Of a DNA stretch of 64,000 nt, positions 16,872 to 24,896 are shown one piece after another (within the stretch, counting starts at the first letter, position 1; each line of letters starts with the position of its first letter). The position numbers were made by a program, and so were the translations under genes. Below the pieces are notes generated by a model. That model searched no databases. It worked only from the letters and a program-made list of their open reading frames with translations, and was not told the DNA's origin. The DNA comes from Streptomyces sp. NBC_01198 (GTDB lineage Bacteria; Actinomycetota; Actinomycetes; Streptomycetales; Streptomycetaceae), in the NCBI RefSeq assembly GCF_036010485.1, contig NZ_CP108568.1:4161001-4225000 (forward strand), read 5' to 3'.

Positions 16872-16905
16872 GGGCGGCGAGACCCCTCCGGGGGCCTCGC
16901 CGCCC
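16872..16905 (+). terminator. Hairpin after the secreted Cys protein gene
   Basis: GGGCGGCGAG (16872-16881) and CTCGCCGCCC (16896-16905) form a 10-bp stem with a G/C-rich loop, 47 nt after the stop codon at 16825. Confidence 0.55.
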
Positions 16906-17051
16906 CCCGGGATCCCGCTCCTTCCCAGGCGAGCGGGGCCTCCCGCCCCCTCCCCTGGGGCGCCCCCTTTACCGATTTCACCTCCCGCCCCGCCTCATGT
17001 AATGTTGTCTCCGCAGCCGCCGACCGGCCCAAACCGCCGCGAAGCAGCCCC

Positions 17052-17124
17052 GCACTCGTAGCTCAACGGATAGAGCATCTGACTACGGATCAGAAGGTTG
17101 CAGGTTCGAATCCTGCCGAGTGCA
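17052..17124 (+). tRNA. tRNA-Arg (ACG)
   Basis: The acceptor GCACTCG (17052-17058) pairs with CGAGTGC (17117-17123). The anticodon stem TCTGA/TCAGA surrounds CTACGGA (anticodon ACG). The T-arm is CAGGTTCGAATCCTG and the discriminator is A. CCA is not encoded (the next bases are CAC). Confidence 0.95.
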
Positions 17125-17131
17125 CACAGCT

Positions 17132-17166
17132 CAGAGGCCCCCCGGGATCATTCCGGGGGGCCTCTG
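17132..17166 (+). terminator. Terminator of tRNA-Arg
   Basis: A 16-bp perfect stem (CAGAGGCCCCCCGGGA and its complement) with a TCA loop starts 8 nt after the tRNA. Confidence 0.8.
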
Positions 17167-17198
17167 TGTCGTGCCGCTCCGCAAGTAAGGTGCGAGCC

Positions 17199-18071
17199 AT
17201 GCGATTCCGCTGGGACTGGCTACGTCCGGTGGTAACGGCTCCCTACGTCCCCACCATCGGGCCCGTGCATCCCTCCGTACTCACGGAGGACCTGTTCGCC
17301 GACATCCTCCGGACCGCTGGGACCAGGCGCTTCCTGCTCTACGACAAAGACCTCCGCTGGTCCGACACGAAGGACGAACGCGTACTGGCCGAGGACATCG
17401 CGCACCGACCGGGCGAGACCCTGATCCCCACCCTCCTGGCAAGGGGCGCGGGAACGGTCAAGGTCTACGCCTACGGTGTCGAGCCCGCCAGCCGCATCAC
17501 CGCCGCCGAACTCGCACAGAAGCTCTGCGTCACGCACGGCGCCGACACGGCACGCGTCGTCCGCTTCCTGGGCTCCGAGTACGCGACCCGATCCGCCCGG
17601 GGCACGCGCATCCAGCTCCGCGAGTTCTCCGGCGGGCCGCGCCCGGCGGCCGAGCCGGTTGTCTCGGCCTACGCCGACCTTTCGGTCTCAGGCCACAGGA
17701 GCTTTGCCACCTTCGGGGACACGATCGGAGAAGACGGATTCCGCTTCCTCTTCGAACGCATGCGAGTAGGCGCGGTCGGTCCTGTACTCCTCGCGGTAGT
17801 GGACGGCCGCGTGGCCGGGGCCATCTGCCCCATGGAGATCAGGCATGACGCCATCGGCCAACCACAGCTCATGCCGCAATACTTCGGCGTTCTTCCGGAG
17901 CGGCGGGGACGCGGCCTCGGGCGCGCACTGTGGCGGGCAGCGATGCGGTGGGGACACGACCATGGTGCGGCCTACCAACTCCTGCAGACCGAGGTCGGCG
18001 GAGCCTCGGACACGCTCTGCCAGGCCGAGGGGCTGACGTCGCTCGGATTCGTCATCAACGCCGAGGCTTAG
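17199..18071 (+). CDS. GNAT-family N-acetyltransferase-like protein
   Basis: The protein has 290 residues from the ATG at 17199 (TAAGG 8 nt upstream). The C-terminal half carries a GNAT fold: VGPVLLAVVDGRVAGAICPMEI (beta 3-4), then the acetyl-CoA loop QYFGVLPERRGRGLGRALWRAAMRWG (about 230-255, RxxGxG/A form). The N-terminal 150 residues are not a recognisable acetyltransferase half; they could be a partner domain. The substrate is unknown. Codon use is a little less GC-biased than the neighbours and the gene sits between two tRNA genes, which might indicate later acquisition, but no integrase or att repeats are seen. Confidence 0.8.
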   Translation: MRFRWDWLRPVVTAPYVPTIGPVHPSVLTEDLFADILRTAGTRRFLLYDKDLRWSDTKDERVLAEDIAHRPGETLIPTLLARGAGTVKVYAYGVEPASRITAAELAQKLCVTHGADTARVVRFLGSEYATRSARGTRIQLREFSGGPRPAAEPVVSAYADLSVSGHRSFATFGDTIGEDGFRFLFERMRVGAVGPVLLAVVDGRVAGAICPMEIRHDAIGQPQLMPQYFGVLPERRGRGLGRALWRAAMRWGHDHGAAYQLLQTEVGGASDTLCQAEGLTSLGFVINAEA

Positions 18072-18104
18072 GCCCGTGCCGGGCGGTTAGGATCCCGGCC
18101 GGGC

Positions 18105-18179
18105 GGGGTCGTAGCGCAGAGGTCGTCGCGCGCGGTCTCCAAAACCGCGAGGACGCCGGTTCGAATCCGGCCGGCTCCG
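18105..18179 (+). tRNA. Atypical tRNA-Trp (CCA anticodon)
   Basis: A cloverleaf can be folded: acceptor GGGGTCG with CGGCTCC (two G-T wobbles), anticodon stem GCGGT/ACCGC around CTCCAAA (anticodon CCA), T-arm GCCGG-TTCGAAT-CCGGC, and discriminator G (the key TrpRS identity base). The D-arm GCGC/GCGC leaves no residue 26 and the variable loop has 6 nt. CCA is not encoded. The sequence is unlike the usual actinobacterial tRNA-Trp as I remember it (AGGGG start), so this is likely a second, divergent copy. It could also be a pseudo-tRNA. Confidence 0.75.
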
Positions 18180-18218
18180 TCCGCCGCCTGACGTGCCGCG
18201 CGGCCCCGCCGGGGAGGG

Positions 18219-19190
18219 TCAGTGGGGGATGGCCGCGATGATCTCGGCCGCGCCCTGCTGGAGGAGTTCCGCCGCGACGCGGGTGCCGAGGAGGGCCGGG
18301 TCGTTGGTGGGCTCGGCCCGGAGGTGGGCGTGGACGGAGGTGGAGCCGTCGGGGGAGAAGACCATGCCCCGCAGGCTGAGGCGTCCGTCGGGGTCGGTGG
18401 TGCAGAGGCCGGCGATCGGGCTGTTGCAGTGGCCGCGCAGCTCGTGGAGCATCACGCGCTCGGCGGTGACCTCGGTCATGGTCTTCCCGTGGTTCAGCCG
18501 GGACAACAGGGCGGCGGTTGCGGGGTCGTCGTGGCGGCACTCCAGGCCGAGGACCCCGGCTCCGACGGCGGGGAGCAGGTCGTCCACGGCGAAGACCTGC
18601 CGGCCGCGGTGGGACAGGCCGAGCCGCTCCAGTCCGGAGGTCGCCAGGATCATGGCGTCCGGCGTGGTGTCGGTGGGCTTCCTGCCGTCGAGCTTGTCGA
18701 GCCGGGTGCCGACGGCCCCGCGCACGCGTACGACGGTGAGGTCCGGGCGTACCCGGTTGACCTGGGCCTTGCGGCGTACGGCCGAGGTGGCCACGACGGC
18801 CCCCGCCGGGAGGTCGTCGAGAGTCTGCGACCCGGAGCCCTCGGGGAAGACCAGGACGTCCCGCACGTCGTCGCGGGGCAGGTAGGCGGCGAAGACCAGG
18901 CCCTCGGGCATGGGGGTGTCGCCGGGGACGTCCTTCATGCAGTGGACGGCCAGGTCGACGTCGCCGCGCTGGAGCATGGCGTCGATCTGCTTGACGAACA
19001 GCCCCTTGCCGCCGAGCCGGGACAGGTCGCCGTGCCACCGGTCGCCTTCGGTGGTGACGGGGACCAGCTCCACCTGGAGGTCCGGGTGCTCCTTGCGCAG
19101 GAGCTCGGACACGGCGGTGGCCTGGGCCAGGGCCATCGGTGAGCTGCGGGTGCCGAGCCGCAGCGTCCGGCCGGCCGGGAAGGTGGTCAT
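18219..19190 (-). CDS. hemC: Hydroxymethylbilane synthase-like protein (porphobilinogen deaminase), solitary copy
   Basis: The protein has 323 residues from the ATG at 19190. Family motifs are present: LRLGTRSSPMALAQA (start), GKGLFVKQID, LAVHCMKDVPGDTP with the catalytic Asp (about 85), ATSAVRRKAQ, VVRVRGAVGTRLDKLDG and the dipyrromethane-cofactor cysteine in LRGHCNSPIAG. Two positions differ from textbook HemC: Asn to Ala in RGNVGTRL, and GHCNSPIA in place of GGCQVPIG. It joins four porphobilinogens into hydroxymethylbilane. No hemA, hemB or hemD is adjacent, so this is probably a paralogue of the main hem-operon gene, perhaps for a dedicated tetrapyrrole supply. Confidence 0.85.
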   Translation of the reverse strand: MTTFPAGRTLRLGTRSSPMALAQATAVSELLRKEHPDLQVELVPVTTEGDRWHGDLSRLGGKGLFVKQIDAMLQRGDVDLAVHCMKDVPGDTPMPEGLVFAAYLPRDDVRDVLVFPEGSGSQTLDDLPAGAVVATSAVRRKAQVNRVRPDLTVVRVRGAVGTRLDKLDGRKPTDTTPDAMILATSGLERLGLSHRGRQVFAVDDLLPAVGAGVLGLECRHDDPATAALLSRLNHGKTMTEVTAERVMLHELRGHCNSPIAGLCTTDPDGRLSLRGMVFSPDGSTSVHAHLRAEPTNDPALLGTRVAAELLQQGAAEIIAAIPH

Positions 19191-19282
19191 CTCGCTGGCG
19201 TCCTCTCGTCCGCGTCCCACGGTAGAGGGTGGGTCCGCGGAGCCGGGGACGCGGGCCGGTACGCGGGCGGCCGGGGCCGGGG

Positions 19283-19675
19283 TCAGGAGACGGCGGGCAG
19301 GAAGCCGCCGCGGGCCGCGCCGGGGGCGAGCAGGGCCGACCAGTCGATCACGTCGGGGAGCCGGTCCAGGGACAGCACGATCGCCCCGCCCGCCTTCTCG
19401 ACGTCCGTGCACCACTCCGCCATCCCGTCCGCCGCGGGGCTTCCGGCGGCGGCGACGACGGGGGCGGTGAACGCGGGGATGACGACACCGTGGTCCCCCG
19501 GGCCGTCCACGACGCAGAGGGTGAGCCGGGGGACGATGCTCCAGCCCTCGCAGGCGGGCAGGGTCTCGCCCGGGGCGGTCACCAGGGGCAGCGCGTCATG
19601 GACGGGCGCGCCCGCCAGCAGCAGCAGGGGCGTGTCGCCGCGCACGAACAGGGTTTGCTCAGGAGCCAGAAGCAC
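19283..19675 (-). CDS. Conserved small protein of unknown function
   Basis: The protein has 130 residues from a GTG at 19675 (AGGAG is not obvious upstream). It is mostly beta/alpha with hydrophobic strands (TPLLLLAGAPV, RLTLCVVDGPG, GGAIVLSLDRLPDVIDWS). There is no signal peptide or membrane segment. It lies just upstream of the hemC-like gene on the same strand, 93 nt from its start, so the two could form an operon. I do not recognise the family. Confidence 0.6.
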   Translation of the reverse strand: MLLAPEQTLFVRGDTPLLLLAGAPVHDALPLVTAPGETLPACEGWSIVPRLTLCVVDGPGDHGVVIPAFTAPVVAAAGSPAADGMAEWCTDVEKAGGAIVLSLDRLPDVIDWSALLAPGAARGGFLPAVS

Positions 19676-19756
19676 GGCGCCACTCTGGCAGACCGGGGGT
19701 GACCGGAACGCACCGGGGGAACCGGCCGGTTGCGGCGTCGCGGCGGGCCGCGTCGT

Positions 19757-19762
19757 TACGAT
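19757..19762 (+). promoter_or_regulatory. -10 element of a probable leaderless promoter (YVAYGSNM protein)
   Basis: TACGAT ends 6 nt before the ATG at 19769; no ribosome-binding site is present. Confidence 0.45.
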
Positions 19763-19768
19763 CACGGG

Positions 19769-20485
19769 ATGGGAATGCGCGGGCCGGCCGGTGCGCAGGA
19801 GCCGCCCGGCGGGCAGGTCTGGTACGTGGCGTACGGCTCCAACATGGCGGCGGGGCGGCTGGCGTGCTACCTCGCCGGGGGGCGTCCGCCGGGCGCGGCC
19901 CGCTCGTACCCGGGGGCCCGGGACCGCCGCATGCCGGTGCGGTCGGCGACCGTCGAACTGCCGGGGGTCATGTACTTCGCGACGCGGTCGCCGGTGTGGA
20001 AGGGGGGACGGGCCTTCTACGACCCGGACGCGGAGGGGACCGTCAGGGCCCGGGCCCACCTGGTGAGCGTGGGGCAGTTCTCCGACATCGCCGCGCAGGA
20101 GATGTACCGGCCGCCCGGCCACGACCTCGACCTCGGCCCGGTCCTCGCCGAAGGCCGGGCGCGGCTGGGACCGGGGCGGTACGAGACGCTCGTCAGCCCG
20201 GGCGACCTGGACGGTGTCCCGCTGCTGACGTTCACCGCGCCGTGGCGGGCCGCCGACGTGCCGTGGACGAAGCCGTCGGCCGCGTACGTACGGCTGCTGG
20301 CCGTCGGGCTGCTGGAGGCGGGCGCGTGGGACGCGGACGGGATCGCCCGCTACCTCGCCTCCCGCCCGGGCGCCGCCGGGCAGTGGACCGCCGAGGAGAT
20401 CATGCTGCTGCTCGCCGATCCCGCCGATCCCGCCGATCCCCCCGGCTCCACGGGCTCCCCGGGGCCCGCGGGCTTCACCGGCTGA
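19769..20485 (+). CDS. Gamma-glutamylcyclotransferase-fold protein
   Basis: The protein has 238 residues from the ATG at 19769. It opens the domain with VWYVAYGSNMAAGRLACYL, the hallmark of the GGCT fold, and has an acidic stretch QEMYRPPGHDLDL. The C-terminus ends in a short Asp-Pro-Ala repeat (ADPADPADP) coded by GCCGATCCC units and a Pro/Gly tail. Family enzymes cyclise gamma-glutamyl or related amino groups; several actinobacterial members carry unreliable database names. The start is supported by a TACGAT box 6 nt upstream. Confidence 0.8.
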   Translation: MGMRGPAGAQEPPGGQVWYVAYGSNMAAGRLACYLAGGRPPGAARSYPGARDRRMPVRSATVELPGVMYFATRSPVWKGGRAFYDPDAEGTVRARAHLVSVGQFSDIAAQEMYRPPGHDLDLGPVLAEGRARLGPGRYETLVSPGDLDGVPLLTFTAPWRAADVPWTKPSAAYVRLLAVGLLEAGAWDADGIARYLASRPGAAGQWTAEEIMLLLADPADPADPPGSTGSPGPAGFTG

Positions 20486-20537
20486 ACCGCTCCCGCGGTC
20501 ACCTGTCGCGGTCGGGGCCGGTGTCAGACCCCCCGTC

Positions 20538-20543
20538 TACGGT
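20538..20543 (+). promoter_or_regulatory. -10 element of a probable leaderless promoter (GNAT gene)
   Basis: TACGGT ends 7 nt before the ATG at 20551, without a Shine-Dalgarno. Confidence 0.45.
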
Positions 20544-20550
20544 GATCGGT

Positions 20551-21063
20551 ATGGACAGCGTGCGCGGGACGCGGGTGGAACTGGTCGGGTGGGGCGAGGG
20601 GGACTTCTGGCTGCTCGAGCGGGCCAACGCGGCCGAGATGACGGACCATCTCGGGGGGCCGGAGAGTCCGGAGCAGCTGGCGCGGCGGCACCAGCGGTAT
20701 CTGGAGATGACGGCGGGGGAGATGCTCCGGGTCGTGCTGGCGGGCAGCGGCGAGACCGTCGGGTCGATCGGCTACTGGGAGCGGGAGTGGCAGGGCGGGA
20801 CGGTGTGGGAGACCGGGTGGGGGGTGCTGCCCGAGTTCCAGGGGCGGGGGCTGGCCGTGGCGGCGGCCAGGGAGGTGATCGAGGTGGCGCGCGAGGCGGG
20901 TACGCACCGGTATCTGCACGCGTTTCCCGGGGTCGATCACCCGGCGTCGAACGCGGTGTGCCGCAAGGCGGGCTTCGAGCTGCTGGGGGAGGCCGAGTTC
21001 GAGTATCCGAAGGGGAACTGGATGACCTCGCACGACTGGCGGGTGGATCTCCAGGCGGGGTGA
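20551..21063 (+). CDS. GNAT-family N-acetyltransferase (RimJ/RimL-like)
   Basis: The protein has 170 residues. The single GNAT domain includes VGSIGYWEREW (beta 4), WETGWGVLPEFQGRGLAVAAAREVIE with the QGRGLA acetyl-CoA loop (about 97-103), and HPASNAVCRKAGFELLGEAE, the conserved late helix of RimJ/L-type enzymes. The acceptor could be a small amine or protein N-terminus; it is not determinable here. A leaderless start is likely. Confidence 0.85.
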   Translation: MDSVRGTRVELVGWGEGDFWLLERANAAEMTDHLGGPESPEQLARRHQRYLEMTAGEMLRVVLAGSGETVGSIGYWEREWQGGTVWETGWGVLPEFQGRGLAVAAAREVIEVAREAGTHRYLHAFPGVDHPASNAVCRKAGFELLGEAEFEYPKGNWMTSHDWRVDLQAG

Positions 21064-21151
21064 GGAAGGGGGGCGCAGGTACGGGGCGAGGTCTGGTGCC
21101 GGGCAGGAAAACGGGTCGCTGCGGGCGGCGGGGGCGGGGGAGCATGCGGGG

Positions 21152-21904
21152 ATGGAATATTCAGGACCGCCACAGGGCGAGGTGCCCGTCCCCGCGCCGA
21201 TAGCCGAACGCTCCGGTGGGCGGCCCGTGGTGCCCGTGTGGATCAACAGATCGGGCGGCGTGACCTTCCAGCTGGGGGCCGGGGAGGGCCGGCTGTTCGC
21301 CAAGTGGGCGCCCGCCGGGTCCGGTGTCGACCTCGGGGCGGAGGCGGCGCGGCTGCGGTGGACGGTGGACTTCACGCCGGTGCCGCGGGTGGTGGACCAC
21401 GGGCTGGACCCCGCGGGGGGCGGCGGGTGGCTGGTCACGGAGGGGCTGCCGGGGGACAGCGCGGTCAGCCCGCGCTGGCGGGCGGACCCGAAGACCGCGG
21501 TGCGGGCGGTGGCCGAAGGTCTGCGGGCGCTGCATGACGCGCTGCCGGTCGACGACTGCCCGTTCAGCTGGTCGGTGGAGCACCGGCGGGCCAAGGCCAG
21601 GGCGGAGGGCGACAGCGAGGTGGACCTGGTGCTGCCGGCGCCGCCGGTCGACCGGCTGGTGGTGTGCCACGGCGACGCGTGCGCGCCCAACACCCTGCTG
21701 AACGACGACGGTTCCTGGCGCGCCCACGTCGACCTGGGCGCCCTCGGCGTCGCCGACCGCTGGGCCGACCTCGCGGTCGGCGCCTGGAGCATGGGGTTGA
21801 ACTACGGCCCCGGCTGGGACGACACGTACTTCGACGCCTACGGCATCGCGCCCGACCCGGAGCGCATCGCCTTCTACCGCCGGCTGGGCGGCGTCAGCCC
21901 GTGA
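21152..21904 (+). CDS. APH(3')-type aminoglycoside phosphotransferase family protein
   Basis: The protein has 250 residues. Kinase-like features: an N-lobe with LFAKWAPAG (ATP-lysine region, about 48-56), catalytic loop VVCHGDACAPNTLL (HGDxxxxN, about 170-183), and metal-binding AHVDLGALGVADRWADLAVG (DxG). The order and spacing match antibiotic phosphotransferases of the APH(3') type. It could give low-level aminoglycoside resistance or phosphorylate a house metabolite; most chromosomal relatives are uncharacterised. The 3' end overlaps the convergent AraC/DJ-1 gene by 11 nt. Confidence 0.82.
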   Translation: MEYSGPPQGEVPVPAPIAERSGGRPVVPVWINRSGGVTFQLGAGEGRLFAKWAPAGSGVDLGAEAARLRWTVDFTPVPRVVDHGLDPAGGGGWLVTEGLPGDSAVSPRWRADPKTAVRAVAEGLRALHDALPVDDCPFSWSVEHRRAKARAEGDSEVDLVLPAPPVDRLVVCHGDACAPNTLLNDDGSWRAHVDLGALGVADRWADLAVGAWSMGLNYGPGWDDTYFDAYGIAPDPERIAFYRRLGGVSP

Positions 21905-22991
21905 CACCCCCGGCCGCCGGCGGCGCGGCCGGGTGGTGCCAGCTCGTGCGGTAGGCGGACGGCGGCAGACCCGTTCGCCGGGTGAGGTGGTGGCGGAGGG
22001 AGTCGGGGGTCGACAGGCCGCTCAGCCGCGCCACGTGGGGGATCGGGAGCTCGGTGGTCTCCAGCAGTTCCTGGGCGCGGTTGACGCGCTGGTGCAGCAG
22101 CCACTGCAGCGGGCTCAGCCCCGTCTCGGCGTGGAAGCGGCGGGTCAGCGTACGGACGCTGGTGCGGGCGTGGGCGGCCAGGTCGGAACGGGTCAGCGGC
22201 TCGTCGAGGCGGCCCAGCGCCCAGGCGCGGGTCGGGGCCAGTGAGGTGCCGTTCTCCGGCGGCAGCGGGCTGTCGATGAACTGCGCCTGCCCGCCCGGGC
22301 GTACGGGCGCGGCCACCACCAGGCGCGCGGCGGCGTTCGCCGTCGCGGCGCCGTAGTCCTTCCGGATCAGGTGCAGGCACAGGTCGATCCCCGCGGAGAG
22401 CCCGGCGGAGGTCAGCACCCGGCCGTCGTCGACGTAGAGCACGCCCGGGCACAGCTCCACCCGGGGGTAACGGGCGGTGAACTCGGCGGACTTCGCCCAG
22501 TAGGTGGTCGCGGGGCGGCCGTCGAGCAGGCCCGCCTCGGCCAGTACGAAGGCGCCGGTGCAGATCGACACGACCCGCCGCCCCGCGGCGTAGGCGGCAC
22601 GCAGCACGTCGAGCACCCGCGGGTCGATGCCGTCGCGGGCTCCGGTGCCCGTGACGATCACCGTGCCGGCGTCGGCGACGGCGTCGAGCCCGTGCGGGAC
22701 GGCGATCTCCAGGCTGCCGCCCGCGGTCACCTGGCGGCCGGGCTCCGCGGTGCAGACGCGCACGTCGTAGCCGGGCTCGCCGCGTACGGTCGTCTCGCCG
22801 AGCACCAGCTCGGGGATGGTCAGGTCGAAGACGGTGACCGGCGGCACGGCGATGACGGCGACCCGGATCGGCTCGCGCACCCCACGGGCGGCGGCCGGCA
22901 CGGGGCGTAAAGCCAGACCAGGCACGGGGAGTGGCGCGACGCCAGGCGCGGGAAGTGCCGCCGGGCCGGGCGGCGGGGCCGAAGGGGCCAT
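21894..22991 (-). CDS. GlxA-type transcriptional regulator (DJ-1/PfpI domain plus AraC helix-turn-helix)
   Basis: The protein has 365 residues. After a 40-residue Pro/Ala-rich head, a DJ-1/PfpI-like domain (about 42-215) includes VSICTGAFVLAEAGLLDG with the nucleophile-elbow cysteine. An AraC domain follows (about 255-350): RSDLAAHARTSVRTLTRRFH and the second helix-turn-helix IPHVARLSGLSTPDSLRHHL. Such regulators sense an unknown small molecule. It is divergent from the NAD-dependent epimerase-like gene at 23092 (100 nt), which is its likely target. Confidence 0.88.
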   Translation of the reverse strand: MAPSAPPPGPAALPAPGVAPLPVPGLALRPVPAAARGVREPIRVAVIAVPPVTVFDLTIPELVLGETTVRGEPGYDVRVCTAEPGRQVTAGGSLEIAVPHGLDAVADAGTVIVTGTGARDGIDPRVLDVLRAAYAAGRRVVSICTGAFVLAEAGLLDGRPATTYWAKSAEFTARYPRVELCPGVLYVDDGRVLTSAGLSAGIDLCLHLIRKDYGAATANAAARLVVAAPVRPGGQAQFIDSPLPPENGTSLAPTRAWALGRLDEPLTRSDLAAHARTSVRTLTRRFHAETGLSPLQWLLHQRVNRAQELLETTELPIPHVARLSGLSTPDSLRHHLTRRTGLPPSAYRTSWHHPAAPPAAGGVTG

Positions 22992-23091
22992 GGCCCGAAC
23001 CTCCGTAGGTTTGGCATCCGGGCCACTACTCTACCGGCGGCCCGTCGCGGAGGGTTGAGGGCGAAGCACCCACCGATGAGAGGCCAACTCC

Positions 23092-24021
23092 GTGTCCCAG
23101 CACGTCAACACCGCCGTCGTGGTCGGAGCCGGCGCCACCGGCTCGGCCACCGCCGTCCTGCTCGCCGAGGCCGGCGACCGGGTCCTGCTGGTCACCCGCA
23201 GCGGTTCCGGCCCCGACCACCCCCGCGTCGAACGCGTCGCAGCCGACGCGGGCGACCCCGTACGGCTCGCCGCGATCGCGGCAGGCGCCGACGTGCTGAT
23301 CAACTGCGCGATGCCGCCGTACGACCGCTGGCCGACCGAATTCCCGCCGCTGGCCGCGTCGTTGCTCAGCGTGGCGGAGGCCACGGGGGCCGGTTACGTG
23401 ATGCTCGGCAACGTCTACGGCTACGGGCCGGTGGACGGACCGCTCACCGACGACCTGCCGCTCGCGCCGAGCAGCGTCAAGGGCGAGGTCAGGGCCCGGA
23501 TGTGGCAGGAGGCGCTGGCGTCGTACGAGGCGGGGCGGGCGCGCGTCACCGAGGTGCGGGCCAGCGACTTCATCGGCGGCGGCGCCTACTCCCCCTTCAC
23601 GATCCTGGTCGGCGACCAGGTGCTGGCCGGCCGGCCCGCCGCCTACCCCGGCGACCTCGACGTCCCGCACAGCTGGTGCTACGCCCGGGACGTGGCCCGC
23701 ACGCTGGTGGCCGCGGCCAGGCACGAGGACTCCTGGGGGCGGGCCTGGCACGTGCCGCCGACCTCGGACCTGCCCGTGCGCGAACTCGCGGCCCGCCTCG
23801 CCACCCGGGCCGGCGTCCCCGCGCCCCGGCTCGGGGTGATGACGGCGCAGGAGCTCGCGGCGGCCGCGAGCGCCGACTCGATCACGGCCGAATTCCCCGA
23901 GGTGCTCTACCTGTTGAACCGCCCGCTGCTGCTCGACGCCACGCCGACCGTCGAGAAGCTGGGCGTGACCGCGACCCCGCTCGACGAGGTGCTCGACACC
24001 ATGGTGCGGCCCGCGGCCTGA
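23092..24021 (+). CDS. NAD-dependent epimerase/dehydratase family protein
   Basis: The protein has 309 residues from a GTG at 23092. A Rossmann start TAVVVGAGATGSATAVLLAEAG (GxGxxG, about 11-17) is followed by LINCAMPPYDRWP, the strand GYVMLGNVYGYGPVDG, and helix KGEVRARMW where SDRs usually have YxxxK. Thus the catalytic Tyr is replaced or shifted and the enzyme may only bind nucleotide. VRASDFIGGGAYSPF and the C-terminal motif are typical of extended SDRs. It is probably controlled by the divergent GlxA-type regulator. Confidence 0.82.
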   Translation: MSQHVNTAVVVGAGATGSATAVLLAEAGDRVLLVTRSGSGPDHPRVERVAADAGDPVRLAAIAAGADVLINCAMPPYDRWPTEFPPLAASLLSVAEATGAGYVMLGNVYGYGPVDGPLTDDLPLAPSSVKGEVRARMWQEALASYEAGRARVTEVRASDFIGGGAYSPFTILVGDQVLAGRPAAYPGDLDVPHSWCYARDVARTLVAAARHEDSWGRAWHVPPTSDLPVRELAARLATRAGVPAPRLGVMTAQELAAAASADSITAEFPEVLYLLNRPLLLDATPTVEKLGVTATPLDEVLDTMVRPAA

Positions 24022-24088
24022 CGCCGCGGGCGCCGGGTCCGGCCGACCGATGGGCGCCGGCGGACCGGCGGGATGCTATGCAGGAGCG

Positions 24089-24739
24089 GTGACCACGAAC
24101 CCGCCGCCGCGCCCCTTCGACGCCGTCCTGTGCGACATCGACAACGTCATCCGGCACTACGACCCCGCGCCGCTCGCCGCCTTGGAGCGTGCCGCGGGAC
24201 TGGCGGAAGGCACCACGGCCCGGATCGCCTTCGCGCCCGAAGTCGACCAGCCGCTGCTGCTGGGGGCGATAACCCCGCGCGAGTGGGCGGCGTCGATCAC
24301 GGTGGAATTCGCCCGGCAGGGGGTGCTCGACGAGGCCGCGGCGCGGCCGCTGGCCGCCGCGCTCGTCGGGTCGCCCTTCGCCGCCGACCAGGCGGTCGTC
24401 GGGCTGCTGCGCCGGATACGCGCCGAGGCCGGACTGCCGCTGGTCCTGGTCAGCAATGCCTCGGTCGACCTGGAGGACGACCTCACGGCGCTGGGACTCG
24501 CCGACCTGGCCGACCACGTGGTCAGCAGCGCGCGGGTCGGGCTGGCCAAGCCCGATCCGCGGATCTACGCCGTCGCCGTCGACCTGGCGGGAGTCGCGGC
24601 CGAGCGCTGCCTGTTCGTGGACGACACGAGGGAGAACGTCGACGCCGCCCTGGCCCTCGGCATGAGCGCGCTGCACTACCGCGAACCCGGCGGCCTGCAC
24701 GCGGTGCTCGAACCGGTCTTCTGCGGCCCGCCGCGATAG
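24089..24739 (+). CDS. HAD-superfamily hydrolase
   Basis: The protein has 216 residues from a GTG at 24089. Motif I is AVLCDIDNVIRHYD (DxD, about 12-14), motif II LVLVSNAS, motif III K in GLAKPDPRIY, and motif IV LFVDDTRENVDAA. This is a phosphatase-type HAD with a small helical cap, probably acting on a sugar or nucleotide phosphate. AGGAG lies only 2-3 nt from the GTG, which is closer than usual; TATGCA further upstream would also allow leaderless initiation. Confidence 0.82.
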   Translation: MTTNPPPRPFDAVLCDIDNVIRHYDPAPLAALERAAGLAEGTTARIAFAPEVDQPLLLGAITPREWAASITVEFARQGVLDEAAARPLAAALVGSPFAADQAVVGLLRRIRAEAGLPLVLVSNASVDLEDDLTALGLADLADHVVSSARVGLAKPDPRIYAVAVDLAGVAAERCLFVDDTRENVDAALALGMSALHYREPGGLHAVLEPVFCGPPR

Positions 24740-24836
24740 CGCGACGGCCGGCACGGGGCAGGTACCGGGCCGGTGCGGGGCCCGGGCACGTACCGGCGAC
24801 CGGCGGCGGCCCGCGGCAACCCCCGCGGGCCGGTTT

Positions 24837-24893
24837 CTCAGACGATTCACAGAAACGGCCAAGACTGCTCTCATAGCCCGCGCACAGTCTGAG
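24837..24893. promoter_or_regulatory. Inverted repeat in the promoter of the two-component/glycosyltransferase operon
   Basis: CTCAGAC (24837-24843) and GTCTGAG (24887-24893) flank an AT-richer 43-nt segment with CACAGAAAC and CTCTCATAG, ending 3 nt before the response-regulator ATG. Autoregulation by the OmpR-type regulator is plausible. Confidence 0.35.
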
Positions 24894-24896
24894 CGC

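Noticed and set aside
16156..18179. Genomic island inserted at the tRNA cluster
   Set aside because: Three tRNA genes with two odd genes between them suggested an island, but no integrase, no repeated tRNA 3' ends and no clear base-composition break were found.
21152..21904. Mobile antibiotic-resistance cassette
   Set aside because: The APH(3')-type gene has the base composition of its neighbours and no integron or transposon parts around it, so it is probably an old chromosomal gene.
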